DNA of 64,000 nt from CAXBES01 sp965367015 (GTDB taxonomy: Bacteria; Bacteroidota; Bacteroidia; Flavobacteriales; Flavobacteriaceae): positions 1 through 64,000 of the forward strand of contig CBDUGY010000003.1 in the NCBI GenBank assembly GCA_965367015.1. Direction: 5' to 3'. The first letter of the stretch is position 1; each line of letters opens with the position of its first letter. The notes beneath the pieces were generated by a model. It saw nothing but the letters and a program-made list of their open reading frames with translations. It searched no databases and was not told where the DNA came from. Both the position numbers and the translations under genes were made by a program. Of the stretch, positions 33,963 to 43,792 are shown piece by piece.

Positions 33963-34496
33963 ATGGACATTATTGAATTTATTTCGGGAGTCGCGTTAGG
34001 TGGGATTGTCTCATGGGCTATATCTCATGAATATCACAATAAATCGATAAGCAAAGAACTTATTGAAACCTCTTACGATACTCTGGTAGACAGACCCATA
34101 GATCAGGTTTGGAATTTAATTTCTAATCCTGAGAATTTTTCGAAGTTTTATTACCGGGCTGCCAAAAGTTTTGATGATAATGATATTGGCAGAGGAACGG
34201 TCATTCATACCCTCGGTCTTTATGGAGAAAGCAAAGAATATATTGTTATTTGGGAACCTGAGCATATTTTAGCCTGGGGGCATGATCCTTACAGTTGGGT
34301 TAATTTTATAGAGTTAAAGCGACAAGAAAATAAGACAGCAGTGTTTCTAAGAAGACGTGCCAGAACTATTACAAACAAATGGTGGAAGGTAATTCTTTTC
34401 AAATTACACCTTGCAAAGCCGACAAAACTATCGAGCGCTCATTATCTCACAAATGAAATGCTTCAGAAAATTAAACTGTTTTGTGAAAGCTCCTAG
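33963..34496 (+). CDS. SRPBCC-fold protein with N-terminal membrane segment
   Basis: A 177-residue protein. A short hydrophobic N-terminus (IIEFISGVALGGIVSWAI) may anchor it. Residues about 38-175 form a polyketide cyclase/START-like fold (VDRPIDQVWNLISNPENFSKF, EYIVIWEPEHILAWGH). Such proteins bind lipophilic ligands; no specific ligand is evident. Its end overlaps the convergent M14 peptidase gene by 4 bases. Confidence 0.78.
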   Translation: MDIIEFISGVALGGIVSWAISHEYHNKSISKELIETSYDTLVDRPIDQVWNLISNPENFSKFYYRAAKSFDDNDIGRGTVIHTLGLYGESKEYIVIWEPEHILAWGHDPYSWVNFIELKRQENKTAVFLRRRARTITNKWWKVILFKLHLAKPTKLSSAHYLTNEMLQKIKLFCESS

Positions 34497-36982
34497 AGTG
34501 TAAACTTGTTGTTATTAACGAAGAAAATACTATTTACAAAAAATAATTTTCCATTATCCCAAAATGCACGAAATAATACGTCGTCTACTAAATAAACCAC
34601 ACTTCCACTACCCATTCGAGCTTCACCAAAGACAACCGAATTCATAAGTTTTGCTTTAGCTTCATCACCAGAAAATCCGGAAAAACTTTTTGCAGCATCT
34701 TTTATATAGCCAACATTATAGCCGTTTTTCAGAAATTTATACGAACTGCTACCCAATTTTAATGAATTATATGTTTTGCCATAACCAAAAGCCATTGGAT
34801 GCGACGGATCTAAGGTTATTTCATAAATACTTCCTGTAATCAAATTAGTAACATTCTCTCGCTCTCGCTCGTCATACGGAGTAAGATTACCTAGTTTATC
34901 TTCTTCATTTACTTCCTCTCCCTTATTCTCGGTTAAATCAAAACCATCTTTTCCGGCAAAGGCACCTACGGCTCGTCCTAAAGCAATTACCTTACCGCCG
35001 CTTCTAATCCATTCCTTCAAATTGTTCAATACACTCTCATTCAAAACACCTCCATACCAGCCTTCCGGCATGATTAATACATTGTATTTACTCAAGTTTA
35101 TTTTTCCTATATCATCAGTATCGATATGGGTTACAGGATAGTTAATTTGCTTTTCAAAAAAGTGCCAGGCAGATCCATAGCTCAATGATGACACGCCGCT
35201 ACCTCTTAGCATAGCGATTCGAGGTGTATTGATTAATTTAATATCGGGAGAACCGAAATCGGTTCTATTGTCACTAAAACTTGTGGGAGAGGCGTAAAGA
35301 TTCCGCTCATGCTTATTCGCAATTTGAGCAAGCATATCGTCGAATTTAGGATTGTTTTTATTGTCACTTCTGGTTATTACCAGACTTCCTCTATCAAAAT
35401 TCTTACCATTAAAACGGAGTTCTTTTTCGGAAAATCTTACTTTAATATCACTCTTTAGTAATTCTGCTAAAAAAGCTGCGTCATCCAAACTATTCCATTT
35501 CGCAATATATCCTGCGGCATTGGGAGACGCAACCGTACTTCCTATATGTGTTGGTAATTCACGATTAGCACTTACTAGAGATGTGCTCGCAATAGTTTCT
35601 AATCCGTATGCATATGGAATGCTCCAAGCAGTAATATCATAGGTTAATGGATCGCTAATTTTTGCATCAGGTTCAAAAAGCACTTTTACCATTTTTCCTT
35701 TTGGCTGATTTGTACTAACTACCAGTGCTCCTGAGGCATTCATGCTTCCTTGTTTCCCTTCCGAAAAGCTATATCCACTAACAGTTCCACCTGAAGTAAA
35801 TCCATATTTTATCTCGTGTTTCTTTAGTAACTCGGTCACTGCTTTTAACTTATCAGGATTGCCTTTCAATACATAACTTTTGTACTTCAAATCGTTGTTT
35901 GTGAAGTACTTTTTGAACTCCGAATTCAGCTTAGCGGCATTTTTTGAGCTCATCTCAATAGTGGAAAGTCCGGTAGTGGTATGATGCTCCATCCTGTCTA
36001 CCAGAGTGAGCACATAGCCTTCATCAGTCTGGATTCCCAGTCCGGCGCGTCCGTGCCCTGCCTGCTCATATGTCATTCCAATAGCCCCCATAAAGGTTGG
36101 ATAGGTGTCCCCATAACTTGGATACAATAAATCGAATCGTTCTCGTGTAAAAAATAACCATCCTTCTTTGTCAAAATATTTTGCGTGATTTTTTCCTATC
36201 TGCGTTTGAAAATCGCGTTGGAAATCGGTAATGATCTCATGAAATGGCTCTGCCGCCGGAGCAAAGTAATACGGTTCATTAATCCCTTGCTCGTGAAAAT
36301 CTACATGCACGTGTGGCATCCAGGTGTTATATACTTTTAGCCGCTGCTGCGTTTCGATTTGAGTTGCCCAAGCCCAGTCACGGTTTAAATCGAATAAATA
36401 ATGATTAGGTCGTCCTCCGGGCCAGGGTTCATTGTGTTCTGCGGCATCTTGCGAGATATCGTAAGGTGTAGCCTTAACCTGATTGTACCAATTCGCGTAA
36501 CGATCACGCCCGTCTGGATTGATGCAAGGATCTAGAATTACTACTGTATTCTGTAGCCAGGCTTGTTTCTCAGTAATTAGTTTGTAAACAGTATTCATGG
36601 CCGCTTCGGTGCTCGAAGCCTCATTGCCATGAACATTATAACTTAGCCAGGTGATGGCGATTTGTGGATTCGCATTACCATTCTCCAAACCGATATTCTT
36701 TAAATTATCTCTTCTTATTTTATCAATATTTGATATGTTTTGTGGCGAAGAAATAATTGCATAAGTAAGCGGGCGCCTTTCATTGGTTTTTCCGTAAGTA
36801 TGATAAGTTACCATGTCACTATTTGCTGCAACATGTTCAAAATATCTCACCACATCTGCATGCCTTGAGAACTGAGTACCGATTTCATAACCGAGAAAGT
36901 CCGATGGGGATTGGAGTTGTGCTATAAGTGAAGTCGAAATAAGTAAAAATAAAAAGGAAAGATAACGCGTCATTTTGATCAT
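34493..36982 (-). CDS. M14-family zinc carboxypeptidase, secreted
   Basis: An 829-residue exported metallopeptidase. A signal peptide (1-21) is followed by the M14 catalytic domain (about 28-330). The zinc ligands are in NVHGNEASS (His and Glu) and in HVDFHEQG (first His). Substrate-binding residues are in NPDGRDRYANW and NRDWAWAT, and the general-base region is GMTYEQAGHGRAGL. The remaining 480 residues (a class I glutamine-amidotransferase-like segment near 590-690 and beta domains) follow the layout of the large Bacteroidota M14 peptidases. It removes C-terminal residues from peptides outside the cytoplasm. The start could also be the ATG nine bases downstream. It is monocistronic. Confidence 0.9.
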   Translation of the reverse strand: MIKMTRYLSFLFLLISTSLIAQLQSPSDFLGYEIGTQFSRHADVVRYFEHVAANSDMVTYHTYGKTNERRPLTYAIISSPQNISNIDKIRRDNLKNIGLENGNANPQIAITWLSYNVHGNEASSTEAAMNTVYKLITEKQAWLQNTVVILDPCINPDGRDRYANWYNQVKATPYDISQDAAEHNEPWPGGRPNHYLFDLNRDWAWATQIETQQRLKVYNTWMPHVHVDFHEQGINEPYYFAPAAEPFHEIITDFQRDFQTQIGKNHAKYFDKEGWLFFTRERFDLLYPSYGDTYPTFMGAIGMTYEQAGHGRAGLGIQTDEGYVLTLVDRMEHHTTTGLSTIEMSSKNAAKLNSEFKKYFTNNDLKYKSYVLKGNPDKLKAVTELLKKHEIKYGFTSGGTVSGYSFSEGKQGSMNASGALVVSTNQPKGKMVKVLFEPDAKISDPLTYDITAWSIPYAYGLETIASTSLVSANRELPTHIGSTVASPNAAGYIAKWNSLDDAAFLAELLKSDIKVRFSEKELRFNGKNFDRGSLVITRSDNKNNPKFDDMLAQIANKHERNLYASPTSFSDNRTDFGSPDIKLINTPRIAMLRGSGVSSLSYGSAWHFFEKQINYPVTHIDTDDIGKINLSKYNVLIMPEGWYGGVLNESVLNNLKEWIRSGGKVIALGRAVGAFAGKDGFDLTENKGEEVNEEDKLGNLTPYDERERENVTNLITGSIYEITLDPSHPMAFGYGKTYNSLKLGSSSYKFLKNGYNVGYIKDAAKSFSGFSGDEAKAKLMNSVVFGEARMGSGSVVYLVDDVLFRAFWDNGKLFFVNSIFFVNNNKFTL

Positions 36983-37131
36983 TTAGTTTGAAGGCTAAAA
37001 CTACTAAAGAAAAAGTAATTAGCAATGCCTAAAAGTCAAATTCAACCGACTTATTTCCTCTAACTAAAAGTAAGCAAGATGAAGTGTTTATGAATTAACG
37101 TAACTTTAATTTTTTTAAAGTGTAAACTACT

Positions 37132-37139
37132 TATTTTTG
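37132..37139 (+). promoter_or_regulatory. Bacteroidota-type -7 element (TATTTTTG) of bshC
   Basis: This exact TAnnTTTG match lies 23 bases before the bshC ATG at 37162. Confidence 0.5.
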
Positions 37140-37161
37140 TTTCAAATTTTTAATCAATTAT

Positions 37162-38757
37162 ATGTCCGTTAAAAAGCTTCCTTATTCTAAAACCGGTTAC
37201 TTTTCACAATTAATGTGCGACTATCTTTCAGAAAAGGAATCTTTGCAATCATTCTACGGAAACTTCCCGAAGATCGAGAATTTTGAAAAGCAGATTGAAG
37301 AAAAGCAAGCGTCTTTTAATCGCCAGTCGAGAGCACTTTTAGTCCAGCAACTGAAGCATCAATACAAAGATTTAAATTCTTCAAAAGCTACTCAGAAAAA
37401 TATCATTTCTCTTTCAGAAGAGAATGCCTTTACCATTACAACAGGGCATCAACTTAATCTGTTTACGGGACCATTATACTTTTTGTACAAAATTCTTTCA
37501 GTAATCAACCTTTGTGAACAACTTCGGTCGAAATATAAATCCAGCAATTTTGTACCAATATATTGGATGGCAACCGAAGATCATGACTTTGAAGAAATTA
37601 ATTATTTTAATTTCTTCGGAAATAAAATCTCTTGGAATAAAAAGAGTAGTGGAGCCGTGGGTGAGTTGAGCACTGACGGATTAGAGGAAGTGCTACAAGC
37701 TTTGAAGCAAGAATTGGGAGAAAGCCAAAATGCTCAAAAACTCATATTGCTTTTTTCCCAAGCCTATGTCCAACATCAAAACCTTACAGACGCTACCCGT
37801 TTCTTAGCAAATGAGCTTTTTGCAGATTACGGACTTGTTATTGTAGACGGAAATGATAGGGAGCTAAAAAAGGCCTTCATTCCTTATGCCGAAAAGGAAC
37901 TTTTTGAGAATCTTTCGTATAATCATGTTACAGATACCACGAAACGTCTAACCGATTTAGGGTATAAAGAGCAGGTATATCCTCGTGAAATCAATTTATT
38001 TTATTTAGATAAAGGAATTCGTGAGCGTATAATAGCAAAGGATGGCAAATTCTATGTCAATGATTCGCAGCTATCGTTTACTCGCGAAGAAATACTAGAA
38101 CTATTAATTAAAGAACCTCAAAAAATTTCTCCAAATGCGCTATTGAGACCGTTATTTCAGGAGGCCATATTGCCTAATCTCTGTTATATTGGTGGGGGTG
38201 GAGAACTAGCGTATTGGTTTCAGTTAAAAGATTACTTTAAAGCCGTGAACGTGCCATTTCCAATACTATTACTAAGAAACTCCGTATTATTAGTACCGCG
38301 AAAATTTTCAGAAAAATTGAGCAAATTGAATGTGGGTATTGATTCTCTATTCTTAAAACAAAACAATCTTCAGACAAAATATACAAAAGAAGTTTCGGAA
38401 ATAGCAATCGACTTTACTGAGCAGAAGCAACATCTTCAACAGCAATTTAAGGATTTGTATACTTTAGCTGATAAAACCGACGCTTCATTTATAGGAGCAG
38501 TGGCGGCGCAAGAAAAGAAACAATTAAATGGTTTAGACCATTTACAAAAGCGATTGTTAAAGGCTCAAAAAAGAAAACTTTCAGAACATCTGGAACGTCT
38601 CACATCAATTCAAGACGCTTTATTTCCGAAGCAAAGTTTGCAGGAAAGGACTGTTAATTTTGCTGAATTTTATTTGGAATACGGGAATCAATTATTTGTG
38701 GAACTTAAAGAAAACCTGAACCCTTTGGGACATGAATTTACAATATTGGAATTATAA
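37162..38757 (+). CDS. bshC: BshC, bacillithiol synthase (cysteine-adding enzyme)
   Basis: A 531-residue protein of normal family length. It has the BshC core: TTGHQLNLFTGPLYFLYK, then PIYWMATEDHDFEEINYF, PNALLRPLFQEAILPNLCYI with GGGGELAYWFQLK, and a C-terminal coiled coil. It adds cysteine to glucosaminyl-malate to finish bacillithiol, the low-molecular-weight thiol of many Firmicutes and Bacteroidota. bshA and bshB are not in the window. guaA follows under its own promoter. Confidence 0.95.
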   Translation: MSVKKLPYSKTGYFSQLMCDYLSEKESLQSFYGNFPKIENFEKQIEEKQASFNRQSRALLVQQLKHQYKDLNSSKATQKNIISLSEENAFTITTGHQLNLFTGPLYFLYKILSVINLCEQLRSKYKSSNFVPIYWMATEDHDFEEINYFNFFGNKISWNKKSSGAVGELSTDGLEEVLQALKQELGESQNAQKLILLFSQAYVQHQNLTDATRFLANELFADYGLVIVDGNDRELKKAFIPYAEKELFENLSYNHVTDTTKRLTDLGYKEQVYPREINLFYLDKGIRERIIAKDGKFYVNDSQLSFTREEILELLIKEPQKISPNALLRPLFQEAILPNLCYIGGGGELAYWFQLKDYFKAVNVPFPILLLRNSVLLVPRKFSEKLSKLNVGIDSLFLKQNNLQTKYTKEVSEIAIDFTEQKQHLQQQFKDLYTLADKTDASFIGAVAAQEKKQLNGLDHLQKRLLKAQKRKLSEHLERLTSIQDALFPKQSLQERTVNFAEFYLEYGNQLFVELKENLNPLGHEFTILEL

Positions 38758-38847
38758 ATTATTACACTTAAAAATCATTGTTCATTAGCTGTTGAAATAA
38801 CTCATAAAAATTCTCTTATGAACATTTTTCAACTAGTATTTTTACTT

Positions 38848-38855
38848 TACTTTTG
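38848..38855 (+). promoter_or_regulatory. Bacteroidota-type -7 element (TACTTTTG) of guaA
   Basis: This TAnnTTTG match ends only four bases before the ATG at 38859. It overlaps the in-frame TTG at 38853, which therefore cannot be the start, and it predicts an almost leaderless mRNA. Confidence 0.6.
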
Positions 38856-38858
38856 CCT

Positions 38859-40388
38859 ATGCAAAACAACGTCCTCATTTTAGATTTTGGATCGCAGTAT
38901 ACGCAACTAATTGCGAGACGCGTTCGAGAATTGAATATTTACTGCGAAATTCATCCGTATCATAAAATCCCTGATAATCTAGACCCTTTCAAAGCTGTCA
39001 TCTTATCAGGTAGTCCTCTTTCAGTACGTTCTGAAGACGCGGCACATCCTGACTTGTCGAGAATTAAAGGCGCAATGCCTTTGTTGGGCGTGTGTTACGG
39101 AGCCCAATATCTGGCGCATTTTAATGGCGGTAGGGTAGAGCCATCAGACATTCGTGAGTACGGGCGAGCAAAATTAACTACGATATACGATCACGAAGGA
39201 TTATTTTCGAAAATCCCTGAAGAGACACAGGTTTGGATGAGTCATAGTGATACTATAACCGAATTACCAAAGGGAGGCGTACGCTTGGCGAGTACTAACG
39301 ACATTGCGAATGCTGCATATCGAATTGAAGACGAGGAAACCTACGCAATTCAATTTCATCCGGAAGTGTTTCATACGACACATGGTAAGCAACTACTGGA
39401 AAATTTTTTAGTCGATATTGCCGGTGTAGCACAAATTTGGACGCCCGCTGCTTTCGTAGACACGACTGTCGCAGAGCTTAAGGAAAAGTTAGGTGATGAC
39501 AGGGTGGTTTTAGGGCTTAGCGGAGGTGTTGACTCTACAGTGGCAGCGACCTTGCTTCATAAAGCCATAGGTAAAAATTTGTACTGTATTTTTGTAAACA
39601 ATGGTTTGCTTCGGAAAAATGAATTTGATAGCGTTCTGGATCAATATAAACACATGGGGCTAAACGTTAAAGGAGTAGATGCTTCGGCACGCTTCTTGAA
39701 AGCTCTTAAAGGTGAGAGTGATCCGGAAGCAAAGCGCAAAGCTATTGGAAATGCCTTTATTGAGGTATTTGATAACGAAGCGCACTTGGTAAAGGATGTG
39801 GATTGGTTGGCGCAAGGAACTATTTATCCCGACGTTATTGAGAGTGTTTCGGTAAATGGACCTTCGGTAACTATTAAATCACATCATAATGTTGGAGGCT
39901 TACCGGATTTTATGAAACTAAAAATCGTTGAACCCCTAAGAATGTTATTTAAAGATGAGGTTCGTCGTGTTGGCAAAGAAATGGGGATTGATGCAGAGTT
40001 GTTAGGCAGACACCCTTTTCCTGGACCGGGTTTAGCCATACGTATACTTGGTGATATAACAGCCGAAAAAGTTCGTATCTTACAAGAAGTTGATGCAATT
40101 TTCATCAATGGATTACGAAAATGGGATCTATACGATAAAGTTTGGCAGGCAGGAGCAATACTATTGCCGGTAAATAGTGTTGGTGTGATGGGAGATGAAA
40201 GAACTTACGAAAAAGTAGTTGCTTTGAGAGCGGTTGAATCTACAGATGGTATGACGGCAGATTGGGTGAATTTACCTTACGAATTTTTGCAAGAGATCTC
40301 TAATCATATAATAAACCGGGTAAAAGGCGTTAATAGAGTAGTATACGATATTAGCTCAAAGCCACCCGCAACTATTGAATGGGAATAA
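38859..40388 (+). CDS. guaA: GMP synthase (glutamine-hydrolysing)
   Basis: A 509-residue enzyme. The N-terminal class I amidotransferase has nucleophile Cys in GVCYGAQYL, and its His-Glu pair lies in FHPEVFHT. The ATP-pyrophosphatase has P-loop LSGGVDST, and the C-terminal dimerisation domain ends TIEWE. It converts XMP to GMP using glutamine. The open frame reaches back to a TTG at 38853, but the promoter overlaps it, so I choose the ATG at 38859 (MQNNVLILDFGSQYT), which also matches the family start. The LysM lipoprotein gene follows by 67 bases with its own promoter. Confidence 0.97.
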   Translation: MQNNVLILDFGSQYTQLIARRVRELNIYCEIHPYHKIPDNLDPFKAVILSGSPLSVRSEDAAHPDLSRIKGAMPLLGVCYGAQYLAHFNGGRVEPSDIREYGRAKLTTIYDHEGLFSKIPEETQVWMSHSDTITELPKGGVRLASTNDIANAAYRIEDEETYAIQFHPEVFHTTHGKQLLENFLVDIAGVAQIWTPAAFVDTTVAELKEKLGDDRVVLGLSGGVDSTVAATLLHKAIGKNLYCIFVNNGLLRKNEFDSVLDQYKHMGLNVKGVDASARFLKALKGESDPEAKRKAIGNAFIEVFDNEAHLVKDVDWLAQGTIYPDVIESVSVNGPSVTIKSHHNVGGLPDFMKLKIVEPLRMLFKDEVRRVGKEMGIDAELLGRHPFPGPGLAIRILGDITAEKVRILQEVDAIFINGLRKWDLYDKVWQAGAILLPVNSVGVMGDERTYEKVVALRAVESTDGMTADWVNLPYEFLQEISNHIINRVKGVNRVVYDISSKPPATIEWE

Positions 40389-40402
40389 TAGAAAGCAAAA
40401 TA

Positions 40403-40410
40403 TAAATTTG
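40403..40410 (+). promoter_or_regulatory. Bacteroidota-type -7 element (TAAATTTG) of the LysM lipoprotein gene
   Basis: This exact TAnnTTTG match lies 46 bases before the ATG at 40456. Confidence 0.45.
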
Positions 40411-40455
40411 GACTTTGGACTTCGGTCTTTTGATTTATAAGAAAACCTCATATTC

Positions 40456-42357
40456 ATGAAATTATTAGTTTATCTCAGTTTCCTCTTTATTCTTACTAGT
40501 AGCTGCGGATCTGTCGCTCAAGAGCAGTACCGAACTCATTATGTTAAGCAGGGAGAGACAATATTTAGTATTGCCAAACAATACGGCGTCTCGACTGAAG
40601 CGATTTATCAATTAAATCCGGATGTTCAGAACGGTATAAAAACTAACTCTATCTTAATTATTCCCAAGGTTGGGACAATCGTTAGAGAAAACGTTAAGTT
40701 CAAAAAACATAAGGTTAAGCGAAAAGAAACACTATTTAGTATTTCTCAGAAATACAACATAAGTGTCGATGATATAAAAAAATATAACAAGGCTCTGTAT
40801 TCCACACAGCTAAAAAAGGGTGATAAAATTGATATTCCAATCTATAGTAAAGTTACTACTGGTGGAGAGAATACGTCAACTACTGCAGAAAGTAATACCT
40901 CAAACACTTCTAAACATACTGTGCTTCCGAAAGAAACAAAGTTTGGTATAGCCAGAAAATACGGCACAACCATTGCCGAATTGGAAAAACTAAATCCGAT
41001 GATGGGCGAAAATCTTCAGATTGGAACAATTTTAAATGTTCCGAATCAGGAAACAAATACCTCAGCGATTATCGAAGACGATTATACCTTTTACGAAGTG
41101 CAGCCAAAAGAGGGATTCTTTAGATTGAAAGTGAAACTGGGTCTTTCTGAAGAACAGATTATTGCCTTAAATCCTTACGCTAAAGATGGTCTGAAGGAAG
41201 GGATGATTTTGAAAATACCTAAAGAGAATGCTGAAAACGTAAGTTCAGGAAATGCTGTAGCAGTTGATCTGGAGAATAGAATTATTAATCGGAGTAAGAA
41301 AAAGATTGCATTAATGTTGCCTTTTAGCTTAAAGAAGGCGGTGAACGATTCATCACAATCGAATTCAGACCTTATTAAAGATGATGCCTATTTGCGTATT
41401 GCCTTAGACTTTTATAGTGGGGTATTGATGGCTGCTGATTTTGCCAAAGATAAAGGCATTTCGGTTCAACTGGATGTGTACGATACAGAAAGAAGCGATA
41501 CGAAAGTGAACAGTATTATTACTCAAAATAATTTCGAGGATGTGGATGCAGTTATCGGGCCCTTGCTTCAGAAAAATGTACAGAAAGCAGCGTCATTGTT
41601 AAGAGATGATAAAATACCCGTATTCTCGCCACTAAGCAATCGTGAGATTAAATCGTATACCAATTTCTTTCAAACACTTCCTACCGATGAAATGCTTGAA
41701 AATGCAATGCTCAATTATATAAAGAATCACTATGAAGGAAAGAATATAATCCTTATTTCAGATGAAAAACGTCGCGAGCAGAAAGCAGCAATTGTTGCAG
41801 CCATCCCCGGAATCAAAACCTTAGTTCCACGAGAAAAAGGATTTTTATATGAAGTTGATATCGCTCAAAAAATAGAAGCTGGAAAAGAGAATTGGGTGAT
41901 TCTAGAAAGTGAGGATCCCGTAATTTTAAGTAATGTAATTGGTTTATTAAATGGGATGCCTGAAAGTCATAAACTTAGGGTGTTTACTCTCGACAAAAAC
42001 AATTCTTACGATTATCACGATGTGTCGAATATGCACCTCGCGAAATTGAATTTTACCTTCCCATCGGTTAATAAGAGCTATAATTATAAGGAAAAACACC
42101 CGTTTTTAGTGAGTTATAAGAATAAGTACGGAGTTCTGCCCAACCGATATGCAGTTAGAGGATTTGATATCGCATATGATGTTTTACTGAGATTGGCAGC
42201 TGCCGATGACCTCTACGAAGCTTCAGAAGGAGATTTTGAAACAGAATATATAGAAAACAAGTTTCATTATTCGAAGAAAATGTTTTCCGGTTATCAAAAT
42301 AATGCACTCTATATTATTAAGTATATGAATAATCTTCAATTCGAAGTGGTAGAATGA
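40456..42357 (+). CDS. LysM lipoprotein with type I periplasmic-binding-protein-like domain
   Basis: A 633-residue lipoprotein with attachment Cys17. Four LysM units (about 28-70, 85-128, 154-196, 213-255; for example KQGETIFSIAKQYGVS and KRKETLFSISQKYNIS) should bind peptidoglycan. From about 275 to the end lies a Leu/Ile/Val-binding-protein-like fold (KIALMLPFSLKKA, LDFYSGVLMAADFA, VDAVIGPLL, IPVFSPLSNR). This architecture is widespread in Bacteroidota, with a suspected cell-wall-sensing or assembly role comparable in layout to LpoA, but it has no proven function. It overlaps the OsmC-family gene by four bases (ATGA), so they are translationally coupled. Confidence 0.85.
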   Translation: MKLLVYLSFLFILTSSCGSVAQEQYRTHYVKQGETIFSIAKQYGVSTEAIYQLNPDVQNGIKTNSILIIPKVGTIVRENVKFKKHKVKRKETLFSISQKYNISVDDIKKYNKALYSTQLKKGDKIDIPIYSKVTTGGENTSTTAESNTSNTSKHTVLPKETKFGIARKYGTTIAELEKLNPMMGENLQIGTILNVPNQETNTSAIIEDDYTFYEVQPKEGFFRLKVKLGLSEEQIIALNPYAKDGLKEGMILKIPKENAENVSSGNAVAVDLENRIINRSKKKIALMLPFSLKKAVNDSSQSNSDLIKDDAYLRIALDFYSGVLMAADFAKDKGISVQLDVYDTERSDTKVNSIITQNNFEDVDAVIGPLLQKNVQKAASLLRDDKIPVFSPLSNREIKSYTNFFQTLPTDEMLENAMLNYIKNHYEGKNIILISDEKRREQKAAIVAAIPGIKTLVPREKGFLYEVDIAQKIEAGKENWVILESEDPVILSNVIGLLNGMPESHKLRVFTLDKNNSYDYHDVSNMHLAKLNFTFPSVNKSYNYKEKHPFLVSYKNKYGVLPNRYAVRGFDIAYDVLLRLAAADDLYEASEGDFETEYIENKFHYSKKMFSGYQNNALYIIKYMNNLQFEVVE

Positions 42358-42758
42358 GCACCTCAAAAGTAACCTATTTGGGTAACCTCCGAACCGAATG
42401 TGAGCACCTTAAATCCGGCAATACTTACATTACCGATGCTCCTATCGATAACAATGGAAAAGGTGAAGCTTTCTCACCTACAGATACTGTAGCTACAGGT
42501 TTAGCGAACTGCATGCTCACGGTAATGGGGATCAAAGCTCGCGATCTGGAAGTGATTTTAGATGGTTCAACCGCTATGGTCACTAAAACAATGTCCAGCA
42601 GCCCTAGAAGAATTAGTAAAATCGAAGTGATTTTGAAATTGCCTTCAATGGTTTCAGAGAAAAACAGGAAAATATTAGAGAATACCGGAAATACTTGTCC
42701 TGTACACCATAGCTTGCACCCCGATATAGAAAAAGTGATTACTTATAACTGGGGATGA
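42354..42758 (+). CDS. OsmC/Ohr-family protein
   Basis: A 134-residue member of the OsmC family. The two reactive cysteines are in LANCMLTVMG and in TCPVHHSL, the pair used to reduce organic hydroperoxides. It probably detoxifies peroxides with a thiol cofactor in the cytoplasm. Its ATG overlaps the end of the preceding LysM gene. The link to that gene is otherwise unclear. Confidence 0.88.
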   Translation: MSTSKVTYLGNLRTECEHLKSGNTYITDAPIDNNGKGEAFSPTDTVATGLANCMLTVMGIKARDLEVILDGSTAMVTKTMSSSPRRISKIEVILKLPSMVSEKNRKILENTGNTCPVHHSLHPDIEKVITYNWG

Positions 42759-42837
42759 ATCCAATTTATCTAGAAAATTTTAAGAATGGTTTCATAATCT
42801 TTCCAATATTTATAATTTTTTTGCGTTAATACTTTCA

Positions 42838-43374
42838 ATGAAATTGATTTTAACCCTTTTTATACTGTTTTTTTCGACCTTTTCTTTCGAAAACGATAAA
42901 ACTAAGATCGAATGGCAGGATGCACACCCACTAACCTGGGAGGATTTTCAAGGTAGTCCACAGGGAGCAGCAGATTTTGTCGCTAGCACTAATTCGGGAA
43001 TTTCTTTCTCTTTTTCTTATAAAGAAAGAAATGGTGAACGCACATTAGATTTTACTGTTAAAAGTAATTTCTATCCGAAGTTGTCATGGTATAAACCAGA
43101 TCTGGTTTCAGAATATATTCTAAAACATGAACAAGCGCATTTTGATATTTCTGAACTTTATGCTCGTATCCTTCGAAAGAAACTCTCTGAAGCAGAGTTC
43201 TCTCAAAATTTAAAGGAGGAGATCGAATTGATCTACGAAAAAAATGAGCTGGAGAGACGAGAAACACAAAACAAATTCGACGAGGAGACAGATCATTCTA
43301 AAATTCCTGAAATTGAATATAAGTGGCGCGACTTTATTGCAAAACAGCTGGATTTGTATGAAAAGTGGCAATAA
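42838..43374 (+). CDS. DUF922-family putative metallopeptidase
   Basis: A 178-residue protein with a signal-like hydrophobic start (about 1-17). DUF922 hallmarks: LTWEDFQGSPQG near residue 31 and KHEQAHFDISELYAR, an HExxH-type zinc-binding helix with Glu as base. The family is thought to be secreted zinc proteases, unproven. The C-terminus (about 130-178) is a charged helix. Its end overlaps the start of the DUF3820 gene by 17 bases. Confidence 0.82.
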   Translation: MKLILTLFILFFSTFSFENDKTKIEWQDAHPLTWEDFQGSPQGAADFVASTNSGISFSFSYKERNGERTLDFTVKSNFYPKLSWYKPDLVSEYILKHEQAHFDISELYARILRKKLSEAEFSQNLKEEIELIYEKNELERRETQNKFDEETDHSKIPEIEYKWRDFIAKQLDLYEKWQ

Positions 43375-43624
43375 TTCTCCAGAAGATCCCAATCCCAAGC
43401 ATTTAATTGAATTGGCAAATTACAGGATGCCATTTGGTAAGTACAAAGACACTCTCCTTGTTAATATTCCGGAAGCATACTATACTTGGTTTAAGCAAAA
43501 AGGCTTTCCTGAAGGAAAACTAGGGAATTTGATGCGAGAGATGGATGAAATAAAAGTGAATGGTTTAGAACACCTTATTAAGCCTTTAATTGAAAAAAAG
43601 CCGAGATACCTTGGTGACGACTAA
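43358..43624 (+). CDS. DUF3820-family small protein
   Basis: An 88-residue protein from the ATG at 43358. The open frame continues upstream inside the DUF922 gene, but those residues do not belong to the family. The core is YRMPFGKYKDTLLVNIPEAYYTWF, the DUF3820 (putative quorum-sensing-regulated virulence factor) signature. The same FGKxK-type module is fused to the exonuclease at 14553. Function unknown; nucleic-acid binding is conceivable from that fusion. Confidence 0.85.
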   Translation: MKSGNNSPEDPNPKHLIELANYRMPFGKYKDTLLVNIPEAYYTWFKQKGFPEGKLGNLMREMDEIKVNGLEHLIKPLIEKKPRYLGDD

Positions 43625-43730
43625 ACCTTACATTAGTTAAAATTTAAATCCCAGTAATCAGTCAACTCACAACTTTACGCATCCAACTTTTAACTTCCAA
43701 CTCTTTGTATTGAATATTGAACTTTACGTA

Positions 43731-43760
43731 TTGCCTTCCGCAATAAATCCCCTACCTTTG
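43731..43760 (+). promoter_or_regulatory. Promoter of pyrG (TTG-N19-TACCTTTG)
   Basis: TTG at 43731-43733 and TACCTTTG at 43753-43760 with a 19-base spacer, 32 bases before the pyrG ATG. Confidence 0.65.
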
Positions 43761-43792
43761 CATCCCGTATAGTTAATATTATTTCGGTATTC

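Noticed and set aside
38853..38861. TTG start for guaA giving two extra residues.
   Set aside because: The codon is inside the TACTTTTG promoter element and the family begins at the ATG at 38859.
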